From Streptomyces echinatus (GTDB lineage: Bacteria > Actinomycetota > Actinomycetes > Streptomycetales > Streptomycetaceae), in NCBI RefSeq assembly GCF_014203595.1, contig NZ_JACHJK010000002.1, forward strand, positions 310,001 through 374,000: 64,000 nt of DNA, written 5' to 3'. Every line of letters starts with the position of its first letter. Positions within the stretch are counted from its first letter, which is position 1. A program made the translations under genes and the position numbers. Of the stretch, positions 25,196 through 35,420 are shown piece after piece. The notes under the pieces were generated by a model that was not told the origin of the DNA, did no database searches, and worked only from the letters and a program-made list of their open reading frames with translations.

Positions 25196-27588
25196 TCACT
25201 CATCCCAGCTACACGGTCGAGCCGTGGTGCCTGCGCGAGACCGAGCTGAATCTCGGCGTACTCGCGCAGAGCGAATCGGTGTTCGCGCTGTCCAACGGGC
25301 ACGTCGGCTGGCGCGGCAACCTCGACGAGGGAGAGCCGCACGGGCTGCCCGGCGCCTATCTCAACGGCGTCTTCGAGCGGCACCCGCTGCCGTACGCGGA
25401 GGCGGGCTACGGGTATCCCGAGTCCGGCCAGACGATGATCAACGTCACCGACGGCAAGATCATCCGGCTGCTCGTCGACGACCACCCGTGCGATCTGCGG
25501 TACGGCCGGCTGGTGGCGCACGAGCGGGTTCTGGACTTCCGCTCCGGCGTCGTCAGCCGCACGGCGCAGTGGACCTCGCCCGGCGGCCGGACGGTCCGGA
25601 TCACCTCGCGCCGGCTCGTGTCCTTCACCCAGCGCGCGGTGGCCGCGATCGTGTACGAGGTCGAGCCGGTCGACGGTGCGGCCACGGTGGCCGTGCAGTC
25701 CGAACTGGTCGCCAACGAGCAGCTGCCCCGCTTCGAGGGCGACCCGCGCGTCGCCGCGGCGACCGAGTCCCCGCTGGTGCCCGAGGAGCACTTCGCGCAG
25801 GACACCCGGCTGCGGCTCGTGCACCGCACCGGCCACAGCGGGCTGCGGGTGGGCGCGGCGGCCGACCACATCGTGGAGGGGCCCGAGAGCACCCGCTGGA
25901 CGGCGCAGAGCGAGCCCGACGTCAGCCGTCTGACGGTGACCGCGGACCTGGTGCCCGGACAGCCGCTGCGGCTGGTCAAGTTCGTGGCGTACGGCTGGTC
26001 GGGCGAGCGTTCGCTGCCGGCCGTCCACGATCAGGTGGACGGAGCGGTGGCGGGCGCCGTCAGCACCGGCTGGGACGGGCTGGTCGCCGCGCAGCGGGCG
26101 TACCTGGACCGCTTCTGGGCCTGCGCGGACGTCGAGGTGGAGGGCGACGCCCAGATCCAGCAGGCGGTGCGGTTCGCCCTCTTCCATGTGCTCCAGGCGG
26201 CGGCGCGCGGCGAGAACCGGGCGATCCCCGCGAAGGGCCTGACCGGAACCGGGTACGACGGGCACTCCTTCTGGGACACCGAGTCCTATGTGCTGCCGGT
26301 GCTGACGTACACCGCGCCGGAGGCCGTCGCGTCGGCGCTGAGGTGGCGGCACCGGACGCTGCCGGCCGCGCGGGAACGCGCGCGTCAGCTGGGGCTGGCG
26401 GGGGCGACGTTCCCCTGGCGGAGCATCGACGGCGCCGAGTGCTCGGCCTACTGGCCCGCCGGTACCGCCGCGTTCCATGTCAACGCCGACATCGCCATGG
26501 CCGTCGTACGGTACGTCGTGGTGACCGGGGACGAGGACTTCGAACGCGGGGAGGGACTCGACCTCCTCGTGGAGACCGCCCGGCTGTGGCGCTCCCTCGG
26601 TCACCACGACGCGGAAGGCGTCTTCCACATCGACGGCGTCACCGGCCCGGACGAGTACAGCGCCTTCTCCCGGGACAACCTGTACACCAACCTGATGGCC
26701 CGGCAGAACCTGGTGTCCGCCGCGAACGCCGCGGTGCGCCACCCCGACCGGGCGGCGGAACTCGGTGTCGACGACGAGGAGGCCGCGGCGTGGCGGGACG
26801 CCGCGGCCCGGATGGCGGTGCCCTACAACGAGTCCCTGGGCGTGCACGAGCAGTCGGCCGGTTTCACGTCCTTCCAGCGCTGGGACTTCGAGGACACACC
26901 GCCCGAGAAATACCCGTTGCTGCTGCACTACCCGTACTTCGACCTCTACCGCAAGCAGGTCGTGAAGCAGGCCGACCTGGTGCTGGCGATGCTGGAGTGC
27001 CCGGACATCTTCACCGAGGAACAGAAGGCGCGGAACTTCGCCTACTACGAGGCGCTGACCGTCCGCGACTCCTCCCTGTCCGCGTGCTGCCAGTCGGTGC
27101 TCGCCGCCGAGACCGGGCATCTGCGGCTGGCCTACGCCTATCTCGGCGAGGCCGCCCTGATGGACCTGGACGACCTGGAGCACAACACCCGCGACGGGCT
27201 GCACATCGCCTCTCTCGCCGGCACCTGGATCGCCCTGGTCACGGGCTTCGGGGGGATGCGCCGGTACGTGGGCGAGGAAGGCAGGCCGGACCAGTTCGCG
27301 TTCGCGCCGCGCCTGCCGGAGGCGCTGTCCAGGGTGGCGTTCACCGTGCTGCTGCGCGGCCGCAGGCTGAAGGTGGACATCGGCCAGTCCTCCGCGATCT
27401 ACCAGCTGGTCGACGGCGAACCGCTGGAGGTGCTGCACCACGGGGAGCCGGTGACGGTGACCGCCGAGGCGCCGGTGGAACGCCCCGTGCCGCCGGCTCC
27501 CGCGCGCCCCGAACCGCAGCAGCCTCAGGGCCGCCATCCGGAGGGCCTGACCGGTGGTGAGGAATCCCCGGCGGAAGCACACGAGTAG
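25192..27588 (+). CDS. Glycoside hydrolase family 65 phosphorylase (maltose/trehalose/kojibiose type)
   Basis: The 798-aa protein has the GH65 architecture: an N-terminal beta-sandwich (residues about 1-270), a linker, an (alpha/alpha)6 barrel (about 320-700) and a short C-terminal domain. The barrel contains [17 protein letters not shown] and the catalytic acid Glu488 in [11 protein letters not shown], at nearly the same position as in maltose phosphorylase. The phosphate-binding region KQADLVLAM is typical. It splits an alpha-linked disaccharide with phosphate to beta-glucose 1-phosphate and glucose. The exact disaccharide cannot be read from the sequence. It is translationally coupled to the phosphoglucomutase-like gene. 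Confidence 0.92.
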   Translation: MITHPSYTVEPWCLRETELNLGVLAQSESVFALSNGHVGWRGNLDEGEPHGLPGAYLNGVFERHPLPYAEAGYGYPESGQTMINVTDGKIIRLLVDDHPCDLRYGRLVAHERVLDFRSGVVSRTAQWTSPGGRTVRITSRRLVSFTQRAVAAIVYEVEPVDGAATVAVQSELVANEQLPRFEGDPRVAAATESPLVPEEHFAQDTRLRLVHRTGHSGLRVGAAADHIVEGPESTRWTAQSEPDVSRLTVTADLVPGQPLRLVKFVAYGWSGERSLPAVHDQVDGAVAGAVSTGWDGLVAAQRAYLDRFWACADVEVEGDAQIQQAVRFALFHVLQAAARGENRAIPAKGLTGTGYDGHSFWDTESYVLPVLTYTAPEAVASALRWRHRTLPAARERARQLGLAGATFPWRSIDGAECSAYWPAGTAAFHVNADIAMAVVRYVVVTGDEDFERGEGLDLLVETARLWRSLGHHDAEGVFHIDGVTGPDEYSAFSRDNLYTNLMARQNLVSAANAAVRHPDRAAELGVDDEEAAAWRDAAARMAVPYNESLGVHEQSAGFTSFQRWDFEDTPPEKYPLLLHYPYFDLYRKQVVKQADLVLAMLECPDIFTEEQKARNFAYYEALTVRDSSLSACCQSVLAAETGHLRLAYAYLGEAALMDLDDLEHNTRDGLHIASLAGTWIALVTGFGGMRRYVGEEGRPDQFAFAPRLPEALSRVAFTVLLRGRRLKVDIGQSSAIYQLVDGEPLEVLHHGEPVTVTAEAPVERPVPPAPARPEPQQPQGRHPEGLTGGEESPAEAHE

Positions 27589-27818
27589 CGCCGTAGCGCC
27601 CGGGTGACGTCCGGGACAGCCGCTGCCGCACACCGCGAGAACGGCGGTGCGGCGGGGCGGGATCCGGGGCCGGGTGGCCGTGGTGTCTGTCCGTGGCGAC
27701 AAGCCGGGACGGCCGTGTGCTGACCGCCGGGACATGGCCCTGGGCCCGCCCGGTCGGCAGGGTGGGAGGGGCCGCCGGCCGGGAGGGTCCCGGGCAGGCG
27801 GTGCGCGGGAGGGCTGGG

Positions 27819-29003
27819 ATGACGATGCGGTCGGCCTCGGGCGGGCACTACGGCGACTACCAGAACGAGATCTACTTCGAGGGACTGTTCGGAGTGCTGC
27901 CGGACATGCCCATGGCCTACGCGGAGCTGGAGGCACGGGCCCGGGCTGCGCTGCCGGCGTCGGTGCTGTCGTACGTGGCCGGCGGGGCGGGAGACGAGTT
28001 CACGCAGCGGGCGAACGTCACGGCGTTCGAGCGGTGGGGGCTCGTGCCGCGGATGATGGTGGGGGCGGCCCGGCGGGACCTGAGCGTGGACCTGTGCGGC
28101 CTGCGGCTGCCGTCGCCGTTGTTCATGGCGCCGGTCGGGGTGATCGGGCTGTGCGCGCAGGACGGGCACGGTGACCTGGCGACGGCGCGCGCCGCCCGCC
28201 GGAGCGGGGTACCGATGGTGGCCTCGACGCTGACGGTCGACCCGATGGAGCGGGTGGCGGCCGAACTCGGGGACACCCCAGGCTTCTTCCAGCTGTACAC
28301 GCCCACGGACCGGGCGCTGGCCGAGAGCCTGGTGCACCGGGCGGAGGCGGCCGGTTTCCGTGGCATCGTCGTCACCCTCGACACCTGGATCACCGGCTGG
28401 CGGCCGCGTGACCTCGCGGCGAGCAACTTCCCTCAGCTGCGCGGCCACTGCCTCGCCAACTACACCTCCGACCCGGTGTTCCGCGCCCGTCTGGCGAAGT
28501 CGCCGGAGGAGGACCCGCGAGCCGCCGTCCTGGAGTGGGTCCAGATCTTCGGCAACCCGCTCACCTGGAACGATCTGCCCTGGCTCCGGTCGCTCACCGA
28601 CCTGCCGATCATCCTCAAGGGCATCTGCCACCCCGAGGACGTCCGCCGGGCCAGGGACGGCGGCGTGGACGCGGTCTACTGCTCCAACCACGGCGGCCGG
28701 CAGGCCAACGGCGGGCTCGCGGCGCTCGACGCGCTGCCCGGCGTCGTCGCGGCGGCGGACGGACTGCCGGTGCTCTTCGACTCGGGGGTCCGATCCGGCG
28801 CGGACGTCGTCAAGGCGCTCGCCCTGGGCGCCACCGCCGTCGGCGTGGGCCGGCCCTACGCCTACGGGCTCGCGGTCGGCGGCGAGGACGGCATCGTGCA
28901 CGTCCTGCGGTCGCTGCTGGCCGAGGCGGACCTGATCATGGCCGTCGACGGCTACCCGTCCCTCGCCGACCTGCGCGCCGAGGACGCCCTGCGGCGGAAC
29001 TGA
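27819..29003 (+). CDS. FMN-dependent lactate 2-monooxygenase / alpha-hydroxy-acid oxidase
   Basis: The 394-aa flavoprotein has the TIM-barrel of the alpha-hydroxy-acid dehydrogenase family. Visible blocks are [39 protein letters not shown]-like [26 protein letters not shown] with the lysine and [11 protein letters not shown] with the catalytic His-Gly-Gly-Arg. Length and the long insertion before LKG fit lactate 2-monooxygenase, which turns L-lactate into acetate, CO2 and water. GGGAGG is 6 nt before the ATG; a second in-frame ATG lies two codons on. A PucR regulator gene follows 115 bp downstream and may control it. Confidence 0.88.
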   Translation: MTMRSASGGHYGDYQNEIYFEGLFGVLPDMPMAYAELEARARAALPASVLSYVAGGAGDEFTQRANVTAFERWGLVPRMMVGAARRDLSVDLCGLRLPSPLFMAPVGVIGLCAQDGHGDLATARAARRSGVPMVASTLTVDPMERVAAELGDTPGFFQLYTPTDRALAESLVHRAEAAGFRGIVVTLDTWITGWRPRDLAASNFPQLRGHCLANYTSDPVFRARLAKSPEEDPRAAVLEWVQIFGNPLTWNDLPWLRSLTDLPIILKGICHPEDVRRARDGGVDAVYCSNHGGRQANGGLAALDALPGVVAAADGLPVLFDSGVRSGADVVKALALGATAVGVGRPYAYGLAVGGEDGIVHVLRSLLAEADLIMAVDGYPSLADLRAEDALRRN

Positions 29004-29118
29004 CGCCCCGCGCGACGGCCGAGGCACCGCGCCGGAACCGATGTGTCACGCCGGCGGTGGTCGCCGGGTGCCCGGGGCCGTGGGGCGGCGCGGCTCGCGC
29101 GGGGCGAGAATCGTCGTC

Positions 29119-30273
29119 ATGCACGACAAGCCCGAGCCCGATCCGGCCACCCGGGAGCGGCAGCGCCGTCTTGTGCTCGACGCGCTGCCGGTCGGCGAGG
29201 TGGCCCGGGACGCCGCCGTCACCGTGGTGCACGAGATCGCCCGCTACCACCGGCACGGCGCCGAACAGGTCCAGGCCGAGCTGATGTCCGTACTGACGCC
29301 GGTACTCGCCATGCTGCGGGAGGCCAGGGACGCTTCGCCCGGCGAGCGGGAGGCGTTCGCCGCGTTCGGGGCGCTGCGCGCGCAACAGGGCATCGGCCTG
29401 GAACCGTTCCTGGAGGCGACCCGGCTGACCACCCGCCGGGCTTTCGACGCGCTGTACGCGCGGGCCCGTACGACGGCATCCCCCGAGGTCGGCATGGAAC
29501 TCCTGCGGGACTTCTGGGCGGCCTGCGACCAGGTGTCGGCGGAGATGATCCAGGGCCACCGGGAGCGCGAGCCGGCACACGTGCAGGCCGCGCAGGAACA
29601 GCGCACCCTGCTCCTGCGGCAGCTGCTGACCGGCGAACTGCCCGCCGGGTGGCTGCCGTCCGCCGCGACCGCCCTGGGCCTGGACCTGCGTGCCGAGTAC
29701 CGGGTCTGCCACGCCCGGCCGGACGAGGGGCACGACGTCGCGGCCGTGGAGCGGGCCCTGCGCCCGCACACCGTCGTCGTGCTCGCCGAGCCGGGCGCGC
29801 AACGGGTGATCGCGCTGGCCGACGGCCGGCCACCGGCCTCGTTCGGCCTGCCGTCCGGGGTCGGTGAGCCGCGACCGCTGGCCCGGCTGCGCGAGTCCCT
29901 CGCCCAGGCCGAACGGGGCAGCGAGCTGGCGGCCGCCTTCGGGCTGCGCCGCTGCGTGTCCCCCGACGAACTCCCCCTGCACTCGGCCGTACTGACCCTG
30001 CCCCAGGTGGGAGAGTGCCTGGCCGAGCGCTGTTTCGGCCACACCAGCGGGGAGCGCCGCGCCACCCTGGTCCGTACCGTCGACGTCTACCTCGCCGCCG
30101 ACGCCAACGCCGACCGGGCCGCGGCCGCCCTGTTCGTCCACCCCAACACCCTGCGTTACCGCATCCGCGGCCTCACCGCCACCACCGGTCTGGACCCCGC
30201 CCGCACCGAGGACGCCCTGGCCCTGTGGTGGGCGGTCCGCCATCTGGAGGCCCGGGACCACGGCACGAACTGA
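29119..30273 (+). CDS. PucR family transcriptional regulator
   Basis: The 384-aa protein ends in the PucR helix-turn-helix, RAAAALFVHPNTLRYRIRGL (residues about 335-355), preceded by a GGDEF-like central domain (about 175-300) and an N-terminal helical RsbRD-like sensor region (about 10-150). Such proteins usually activate nearby catabolic genes; the lactate 2-monooxygenase gene just upstream is the obvious candidate. The gene seems leaderless: GAGAAT ends 7 nt before the ATG and no Shine-Dalgarno sequence is visible. A possible effector is not suggested by the sequence. Confidence 0.88.
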   Translation: MHDKPEPDPATRERQRRLVLDALPVGEVARDAAVTVVHEIARYHRHGAEQVQAELMSVLTPVLAMLREARDASPGEREAFAAFGALRAQQGIGLEPFLEATRLTTRRAFDALYARARTTASPEVGMELLRDFWAACDQVSAEMIQGHREREPAHVQAAQEQRTLLLRQLLTGELPAGWLPSAATALGLDLRAEYRVCHARPDEGHDVAAVERALRPHTVVVLAEPGAQRVIALADGRPPASFGLPSGVGEPRPLARLRESLAQAERGSELAAAFGLRRCVSPDELPLHSAVLTLPQVGECLAERCFGHTSGERRATLVRTVDVYLAADANADRAAAALFVHPNTLRYRIRGLTATTGLDPARTEDALALWWAVRHLEARDHGTN

Positions 30274-30384
30274 CCGGGACCATCGCACACCGAGATCTGT
30301 GACATCAGGTGGGCGGATCCGTGGCCGTGCCGGAGCAGTGGCCGGTGTGGAGGGCCGGCCGGACTCTTCCCGGCGGCGACCCGG

Positions 30385-31674
30385 TCAGGCGGGGCTGAGG
30401 GGATGTGCCGCCGTGGTGGAGCGCGGCGGCCAGGTGTGCGGGGAGAGGATGCCGAGCACGTAGGCCCGGGCGACGAGTGCCGGGCGGGTCGCGCCGCCCA
30501 GGAGGTGCCGCAGGCGGCTCAGGTGGTAGTCGACCGTCTGCCGGGACAGCCGCAGCGCCTCGGCGATGTCGGCGTTGCTGTGCCCGGCGGCCAGCAGGGC
30601 GAGTATCCGCACCTGGGCGGCGGTCAGCGGAGGGTGCGGTTCATGGCTCAGGCCGAGCCGGGTGACGACCGCCCACACCTCGGGAGCCCAGTCCCGGTGA
30701 CGGCGTACGGCGCTCAGGTGGAGCCAGGCCCGGCGCCGGCGCCGGTCCCCGTCGACGAGCACGGCGCTGGTGCGCGCGCTTCTGCGCCGGCCGCCTATGA
30801 GGTCGTCCCAGATCCGGTGGAGCGCGGCGCGTTCGGGCGTCTCGGCCAGCAGGCTGTCGGCCGGCGAGCCGATGAGGTCGCGGAGCCGGACACGCAGCAG
30901 CTCGGCGACGGCGGCGCTGGCCTCCCCGACCACTCCGTCCGCGGACAGGCGCAGACAGGGCAGGCCGCTGTGGTCCCGCAGGGCCCGCAGATCCTCCTCG
31001 GCCTGGCGCCACTGGTCCAGTGCGTGGGTGTACTCGGTGATGTCGACGTAGATGCCCGCCACACAGCGCAGCGTGCCCCAGCTGAGGGGGAAGCGGTAGC
31101 CGGCCGCGTGCCCGGGGGAACCGTCCGGGCGGCGGTAGGCGAGGGTGTGCCGTACGGAGTGGCCGCCGCTGAGGACCTCCTCGTCGAGGGCGAGGAAGCG
31201 GGCCGCCTCCTCGGGTCCGTCCGTCTCGGTGAGGTGGCGGCCGATCAGGTGGTCGCGGGTGGTGCCGTACAGGTGGGCGTAGGCGTGGTTGGCCCAGACG
31301 TAGCGGCCTTCGGCGTCGCGGACGAACACCGCGGCGGGGCTCAGGTCGGCGAACGACGCGTAGGCCCCCGGCCCGGGTGCCGTGCCGCCCACCTCGACCG
31401 CGACTCCCCGGCTGCGTCGGCGCTGCGCCCCGCCGCCGTGCACCGACCGGTTGACGTCGAAGGTGCGGCCCTCGAACCGCGCCTGACAGGGCCCGTCGCC
31501 GAGTAACGCCGACGGGCCGCCGCGTTCGCCGCCCAGGGCCTCCAGGAAGCGGCGCGCGGTGCGTTCGTCCGCGAACGCACCGCCCCCGCTCTCGACCAGT
31601 CCCGAGCCGCCGTCGGCCTCCCACCAGGACACCGGAAGCGTCGCGAGCAGCGTCTTGAAATCGGCTTCGTCCAC
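30385..31674 (-). CDS. PAS domain LuxR-type transcriptional regulator
   Basis: The 429-aa protein has an N-terminal region of unknown fold (1-95), a PAS domain (about 100-225, with SPAAVFVRDAEGRYVWANHAY), a second PAS-like segment (about 230-335) and a C-terminal LuxR-type helix-turn-helix, LTAAQVRILALLAAGHSNAD followed by IAEALRLSRQTVDYHLSRL. GAAGGAG supports the GTG start. It is divergent from the ATP-grasp/dikinase-like/MFS operon and probably controls it in answer to a signal sensed by PAS. A 5-7-5 inverted repeat lies in the shared upstream region. Confidence 0.88.
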   Translation of the reverse strand: MDEADFKTLLATLPVSWWEADGGSGLVESGGGAFADERTARRFLEALGGERGGPSALLGDGPCQARFEGRTFDVNRSVHGGGAQRRRSRGVAVEVGGTAPGPGAYASFADLSPAAVFVRDAEGRYVWANHAYAHLYGTTRDHLIGRHLTETDGPEEAARFLALDEEVLSGGHSVRHTLAYRRPDGSPGHAAGYRFPLSWGTLRCVAGIYVDITEYTHALDQWRQAEEDLRALRDHSGLPCLRLSADGVVGEASAAVAELLRVRLRDLIGSPADSLLAETPERAALHRIWDDLIGGRRRSARTSAVLVDGDRRRRRAWLHLSAVRRHRDWAPEVWAVVTRLGLSHEPHPPLTAAQVRILALLAAGHSNADIAEALRLSRQTVDYHLSRLRHLLGGATRPALVARAYVLGILSPHTWPPRSTTAAHPLSPA

Positions 31675-31714
31675 GGCTCAACTCCTTCAATTTTCCACGA
31701 ACATCACGTTGAGT

Positions 31715-31731
31715 GACACATCATGCGTGTC
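31715..31731. promoter_or_regulatory. Inverted repeat GACAC-N7-GTGTC in a divergent promoter region
   Basis: The repeat lies 41 bp from the LuxR-type gene start and 307 bp from the ATP-grasp start. It could be the site of the LuxR-type regulator. The rest of the 363-bp gap, apart from the ribosome-binding sites, shows no recognised element. Confidence 0.4.
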
Positions 31732-32037
31732 CCGTAGGCGCCGCCGCATGCCGGGTCGCCCGGGACAGGCCGGATGTCGGCGCCCGCGGGCCCGGGCCGG
31801 GCACAGGCACATCACCGGATCTTCACACACCGGCCGCCGCGTCCCCGAGTAAGGCATTTGCCTGAGACGTCGACGCTCGGCACGCCGTGCGGCGGGCAGC
31901 CGGACTGCTTCGCTGGAAAGGAGAGACCCCGCGTCGGCGGGCGGCCGGCGCACCCCGGACGCCGCCCCGCCGGCGCACCGCGCGAACCGACGCGCGACAG
32001 GAGCAAGGTCCCGGACAGCAGAAGGAGTTGGGTATCC

Positions 32038-33411
32038 GTGGCGAAGGTGCTGTACGTGCATGCGAAGGGCGGGCCCCCGGTCGGGTACGCCCTGGCTCGG
32101 GTGGCCGCCAGGTCCGTCGTGCACCTGCTGGCACTCAGCGAGCTGCCCGCCGGTGTGGCGGCGCGGGCGGAGGGGCTGTGCGCCTCGGTCGCCGCACGCG
32201 AGGACGCGGGCGCGGACGATCTGGTCGAGCTCATCACGTCCCGCGCCCGCGAGGTGGGCGCGGACGCCGTCATCACCTTCTCGGAGTACGCGGTGGTCGC
32301 GGTCGCCGAGGCCTCCCGGCGGCTCGGCCTGCGGGGCGCCGGGCCCGCCGCGGCCCTCGCCCGGGACAAGCGCCTGATGCGCGCGGCCTGGCACCGGCGG
32401 GGCATACCCCAGCCGCGGTTCCGCGGCGTCACGACGGTGGGGCAACTGCAGGCCGCGGCGGCCGAGTTGCCCGGCCCGCTGCTGCTGAAGGCGGCCTGGA
32501 GCGCCGGTTCGACCGCGCACCAGATCATCGAGGGGCCCGCGGACGTCCCGGGCGCCTGGGCGCGGTCGCACGCGGTGATGACGGAGTCGGCCCGGCTCGG
32601 CTACGCGGAGCTCCATGTGGCGGGCGCCGGTGAGGACTTCATCGTGGAGGAGATCGTCAGCGGCCGTGCCGAGGAGTGGTTCGAGGAGCCGGGCTGGGGT
32701 GACTACGTCAGCGTCGAGGGGGTCGTCGTGGACGGCGTCTTCCGGCCGGTCTGCCTGAGCGGCCGGATGCCGACGGTGGCGCCGTTCACGGAACGCGCGG
32801 GCATCACGCCGGCCGCGGTCGGGACCCGGGCCCAGGCGAGGATCGTGGAACTGGCCCGGCGGGCCGTGGACGCGCTCGGGCTGGAGAACTGCGGCACGCA
32901 CACCGAGATCAAGCTGGGTGCGGAAGGCCGTATGTGGGTGATCGAGACGGCGGCGCGCTTCGGCGGCGCGATGACCGTGCCGCAGATCGAGGAGGTCTTC
33001 GGGCTCGACCTGGTCGGCATGTTCACCGAGCAGTTGCTGGGCGGTTCGCCCGGCTGGCCGGCCGGGGCCCTGGCACCCGCGGACGCCGCGGGCGCGGCCG
33101 GGTCCCTGGTCGTCCTCGCCGTGGACGGCGCGGGCGCCCCGTGGCCGGACCGGCACCTGTGGGACTCGGCCTCGGTGATCCGTTCCGCTCCGGTCGGCGC
33201 GGGCAGCACGCTGAGCGTCGTCGGGGAGAGCTCGCTGCCGGACGGCACACCGGTGCCGGTCTACGATCCGGCCGCGGGTGCCAACACCATGGCGGGCCTG
33301 TGCCTGGTGTCCGCCGGCCGGCCGCAGGCCGTGGTCCGCGACTTCACCGCCCTCGTGGACGCCATGCCGCGCATCCTGCCGCGCTACGTCCCGCAGGGGG
33401 TGCGGGCATGA
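32038..33411 (+). CDS. ATP-grasp domain carboxylate-amine ligase-like protein
   Basis: The 457-aa protein has a complete ATP-grasp fold. After an N-terminal pre-grasp domain (1-110) come a lysine in LLLKAAW (about 151), the EIVSG-type adenine loop (about 208-212) and the metal site NCGTHTEIKLG...WVIETAARFGG (about 283-312). ATP-grasp enzymes make an acyl-phosphate and join it to an amine or thiol. GAAGGAG lies 10 nt before the GTG. Its stop overlaps the start of a dikinase-like gene by 4 bp. Together with an exporter gene this suggests synthesis of a peptide-like or amino-acid conjugate. Confidence 0.88.
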   Translation: MAKVLYVHAKGGPPVGYALARVAARSVVHLLALSELPAGVAARAEGLCASVAAREDAGADDLVELITSRAREVGADAVITFSEYAVVAVAEASRRLGLRGAGPAAALARDKRLMRAAWHRRGIPQPRFRGVTTVGQLQAAAAELPGPLLLKAAWSAGSTAHQIIEGPADVPGAWARSHAVMTESARLGYAELHVAGAGEDFIVEEIVSGRAEEWFEEPGWGDYVSVEGVVVDGVFRPVCLSGRMPTVAPFTERAGITPAAVGTRAQARIVELARRAVDALGLENCGTHTEIKLGAEGRMWVIETAARFGGAMTVPQIEEVFGLDLVGMFTEQLLGGSPGWPAGALAPADAAGAAGSLVVLAVDGAGAPWPDRHLWDSASVIRSAPVGAGSTLSVVGESSLPDGTPVPVYDPAAGANTMAGLCLVSAGRPQAVVRDFTALVDAMPRILPRYVPQGVRA

Positions 33412-35420
33412 CCCTGACACTGGGTGAGACCGAGGTCCCCTGGGCCGGCGGGGACCGTACCGTCGTCGGCGCCAACCTGTCGCTGCCGCTGTTCCGGACG
33501 CTGTCCGGGGTGCTCGCCGGGCACCCGTACCTGAAGGTGGTGGTGGACCGGGTGGAGAGCACCTGGCATCTGCTGGACACCCGGGTCCATCCCTTCCACG
33601 TCAACTACATCGCCACCCGCGTCCTCGGCATGACCCTGGACGAACTCGACGCCGATCTGGACGCCTTCAACGCGTCCGTGTACATGGATCCCGAACGGCG
33701 CTTCCTGCTCGGGGTGCTGTCGCTGCACAGCGAGGAGGCGGCGGACGGGTCCGAGAGCCCGTTCCTGGTCCTGGAGACCACCGAGGCGGACACCATGCAC
33801 GCCGCTCTGCTGGAGGAGTTCTACCTTTATGTGCGCGGGCGGGTGGACGGCCGTCTGCCGCTGCTGCTGAAGCCCGCCAACCACGGCCAGGAGCACGAAC
33901 TCGCCTCGGTGGGGGAGGCGCGCGTCCCCCGGATCCTGAGCCACCGGCTGTTCGGCGACCGGACCCGCACCTGCCTCAATCCCGGAGAGGCCGAAGGCCG
34001 TCTGCGTCACTTCCGCACCATGGCCGAGTACGAGGCAGCCGCGGCACAGCTGGGGTGGGCGGACATCGTCGCGATGCCCCGCCTGCCGGACGACGTGCCC
34101 CGGGTCGCCGGGTTCGTCAACACCGAGCCCATCACGCCGCTCTCGCACACCAACGTGCTGGCCTCGGGCTGGGGCATCCCGAACGCGATCATGCGCGACC
34201 TCGACGCCCTGGTGCGGCGCGACGGTCTGGACGGTGCCTGGGTGCGCTACCGGGTGCGCGAGGACGCCGTCACGCTGGAGCCGCTCTCTGCCGCACCGGA
34301 CCTGACGAAGCCCGCCTGGCACCAGCAGCGCATCCGCATCGAGACACCGCTGCTGGACGAGGCCCCGGTGCTGGCCCTGCACCGGCTGCGGAGCACCGAC
34401 CGCGACAGTTACGGCACCAAGGCGGCCAACCTCGGGGAACTGCACCACGTCCTGGACAGCCGCACCGCCGACCTGACGGCGTTCTACGCGCGCCCGCGCC
34501 CGCCGCGCCGCGATCTCCTCGGCCATCTCGCCGCCCGGCTCGGCGAGCAGGGGGCCTCACCGGAGCGGCTGCGGGCCGCCGCGGCCCGGTGCGTGGCGGA
34601 GACCGTCCGTGCCCCCGAGGGCGTGGCGCTGCCGTTCCGTCTGCACCACCTGTTCCTGACCTCCTCGCCCGCCCTCCAGCAGGGCATCGGCAAACTGAAG
34701 ATGGCCCTGGAACTCGAGGCGTTCGACATCGTGGACCCGCTGTGTCTGAGCCTCCAGCACCTCGTGCGCACCGCGCCGATGCCGGACGAGGTGGCCCGGG
34801 CGATCACGGCGTCGGTGCCGGGACCGCCGGCCGGCGGGCACCGCATGGTGGTGCGCTCCTCCTCCAACGCCGAGGACCTGCCCGGCTTCTCCGCCGCGGG
34901 GATCTACGACTCGGTGACCACCGTGCGCGGTGTGGAGCAGCTCATGGACGCCGTGCGGCAGGTGTGGGCGTCGCTGCTGTCGCCGCGCAGCGTGCGCCTG
35001 CGGCACCAGGTCGGCATCTCCCTGGACGACACCTACATGGGGGTGATCGTCCAGGAGTACGTGCCCGCGAGCCTCGGGGGCGTGCTGGTGACGTGCAACC
35101 CGACCCGTCGTGAGGACTTCCGCAACGTGTACCTCAACTGCACGCCCGGTTCACCGGAGCGGGTGGTGGACGGGACGGTCCTGCCGCAGCAGTACCTGTA
35201 CAACACCGTCGAGGGCGGCGGACGCACGCTGGACGTCGGCACCTCGGGCGAGGACCTGCCGCCCGAGACCCGGACGGCGCTCGCCCGGCTGGCCCTCACC
35301 GGGCGCCTGCTGCAGTCGCACTTCAGCGCGGACGACCCCGACGGCGCCCTGGACATCGAGTGGCTGATGACCGACGAGGGGGCGTTCCGTCTGGTCCAGG
35401 TCCGCCCGTACGCCCGGTGA
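33408..35420 (+). CDS. PEP-synthase/glucan-water-dikinase-like phosphotransferase
   Basis: The 670-aa protein ends with a full PPDK-type ATP-binding domain (about 325-670): SYGTKAANLGEL, VRSSSNAEDLPGFSAAGIYD, VQEYVPASLGGVLVTCNP and ALDIEWLMTDEGAFRLVQVRP. Upstream, PITPLSHTNVLASGWGIPNA (His247) looks like a phosphohistidine domain. So the order is His-domain then ATP-domain, as in plant glucan water dikinases, not ATP-His-PEP as in PEP synthase. No C-terminal PEP barrel exists. The first 230 residues are unrecognised. ATP could be split to AMP with a phosphate passed by His247 to an unknown acceptor. It overlaps the ATP-grasp gene (ATGA) and the MFS gene (GTGA). Confidence 0.78.
   Translation: MTLTLGETEVPWAGGDRTVVGANLSLPLFRTLSGVLAGHPYLKVVVDRVESTWHLLDTRVHPFHVNYIATRVLGMTLDELDADLDAFNASVYMDPERRFLLGVLSLHSEEAADGSESPFLVLETTEADTMHAALLEEFYLYVRGRVDGRLPLLLKPANHGQEHELASVGEARVPRILSHRLFGDRTRTCLNPGEAEGRLRHFRTMAEYEAAAAQLGWADIVAMPRLPDDVPRVAGFVNTEPITPLSHTNVLASGWGIPNAIMRDLDALVRRDGLDGAWVRYRVREDAVTLEPLSAAPDLTKPAWHQQRIRIETPLLDEAPVLALHRLRSTDRDSYGTKAANLGELHHVLDSRTADLTAFYARPRPPRRDLLGHLAARLGEQGASPERLRAAAARCVAETVRAPEGVALPFRLHHLFLTSSPALQQGIGKLKMALELEAFDIVDPLCLSLQHLVRTAPMPDEVARAITASVPGPPAGGHRMVVRSSSNAEDLPGFSAAGIYDSVTTVRGVEQLMDAVRQVWASLLSPRSVRLRHQVGISLDDTYMGVIVQEYVPASLGGVLVTCNPTRREDFRNVYLNCTPGSPERVVDGTVLPQQYLYNTVEGGGRTLDVGTSGEDLPPETRTALARLALTGRLLQSHFSADDPDGALDIEWLMTDEGAFRLVQVRPYAR

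Noticed and set aside
30274..30384. Terminator between PucR and LuxR-type genes
   Set aside because: Only a 6-bp GGCCGG/CCGGCC pairing is present, too weak to report as a feature.
31860..32037. Possible glycine-type riboswitch (GGAGAGACC and GGAGCAAGG) before the ATP-grasp gene
   Set aside because: Only short pieces match; the closing CTCTCAGG-like element and the pairing order are missing.
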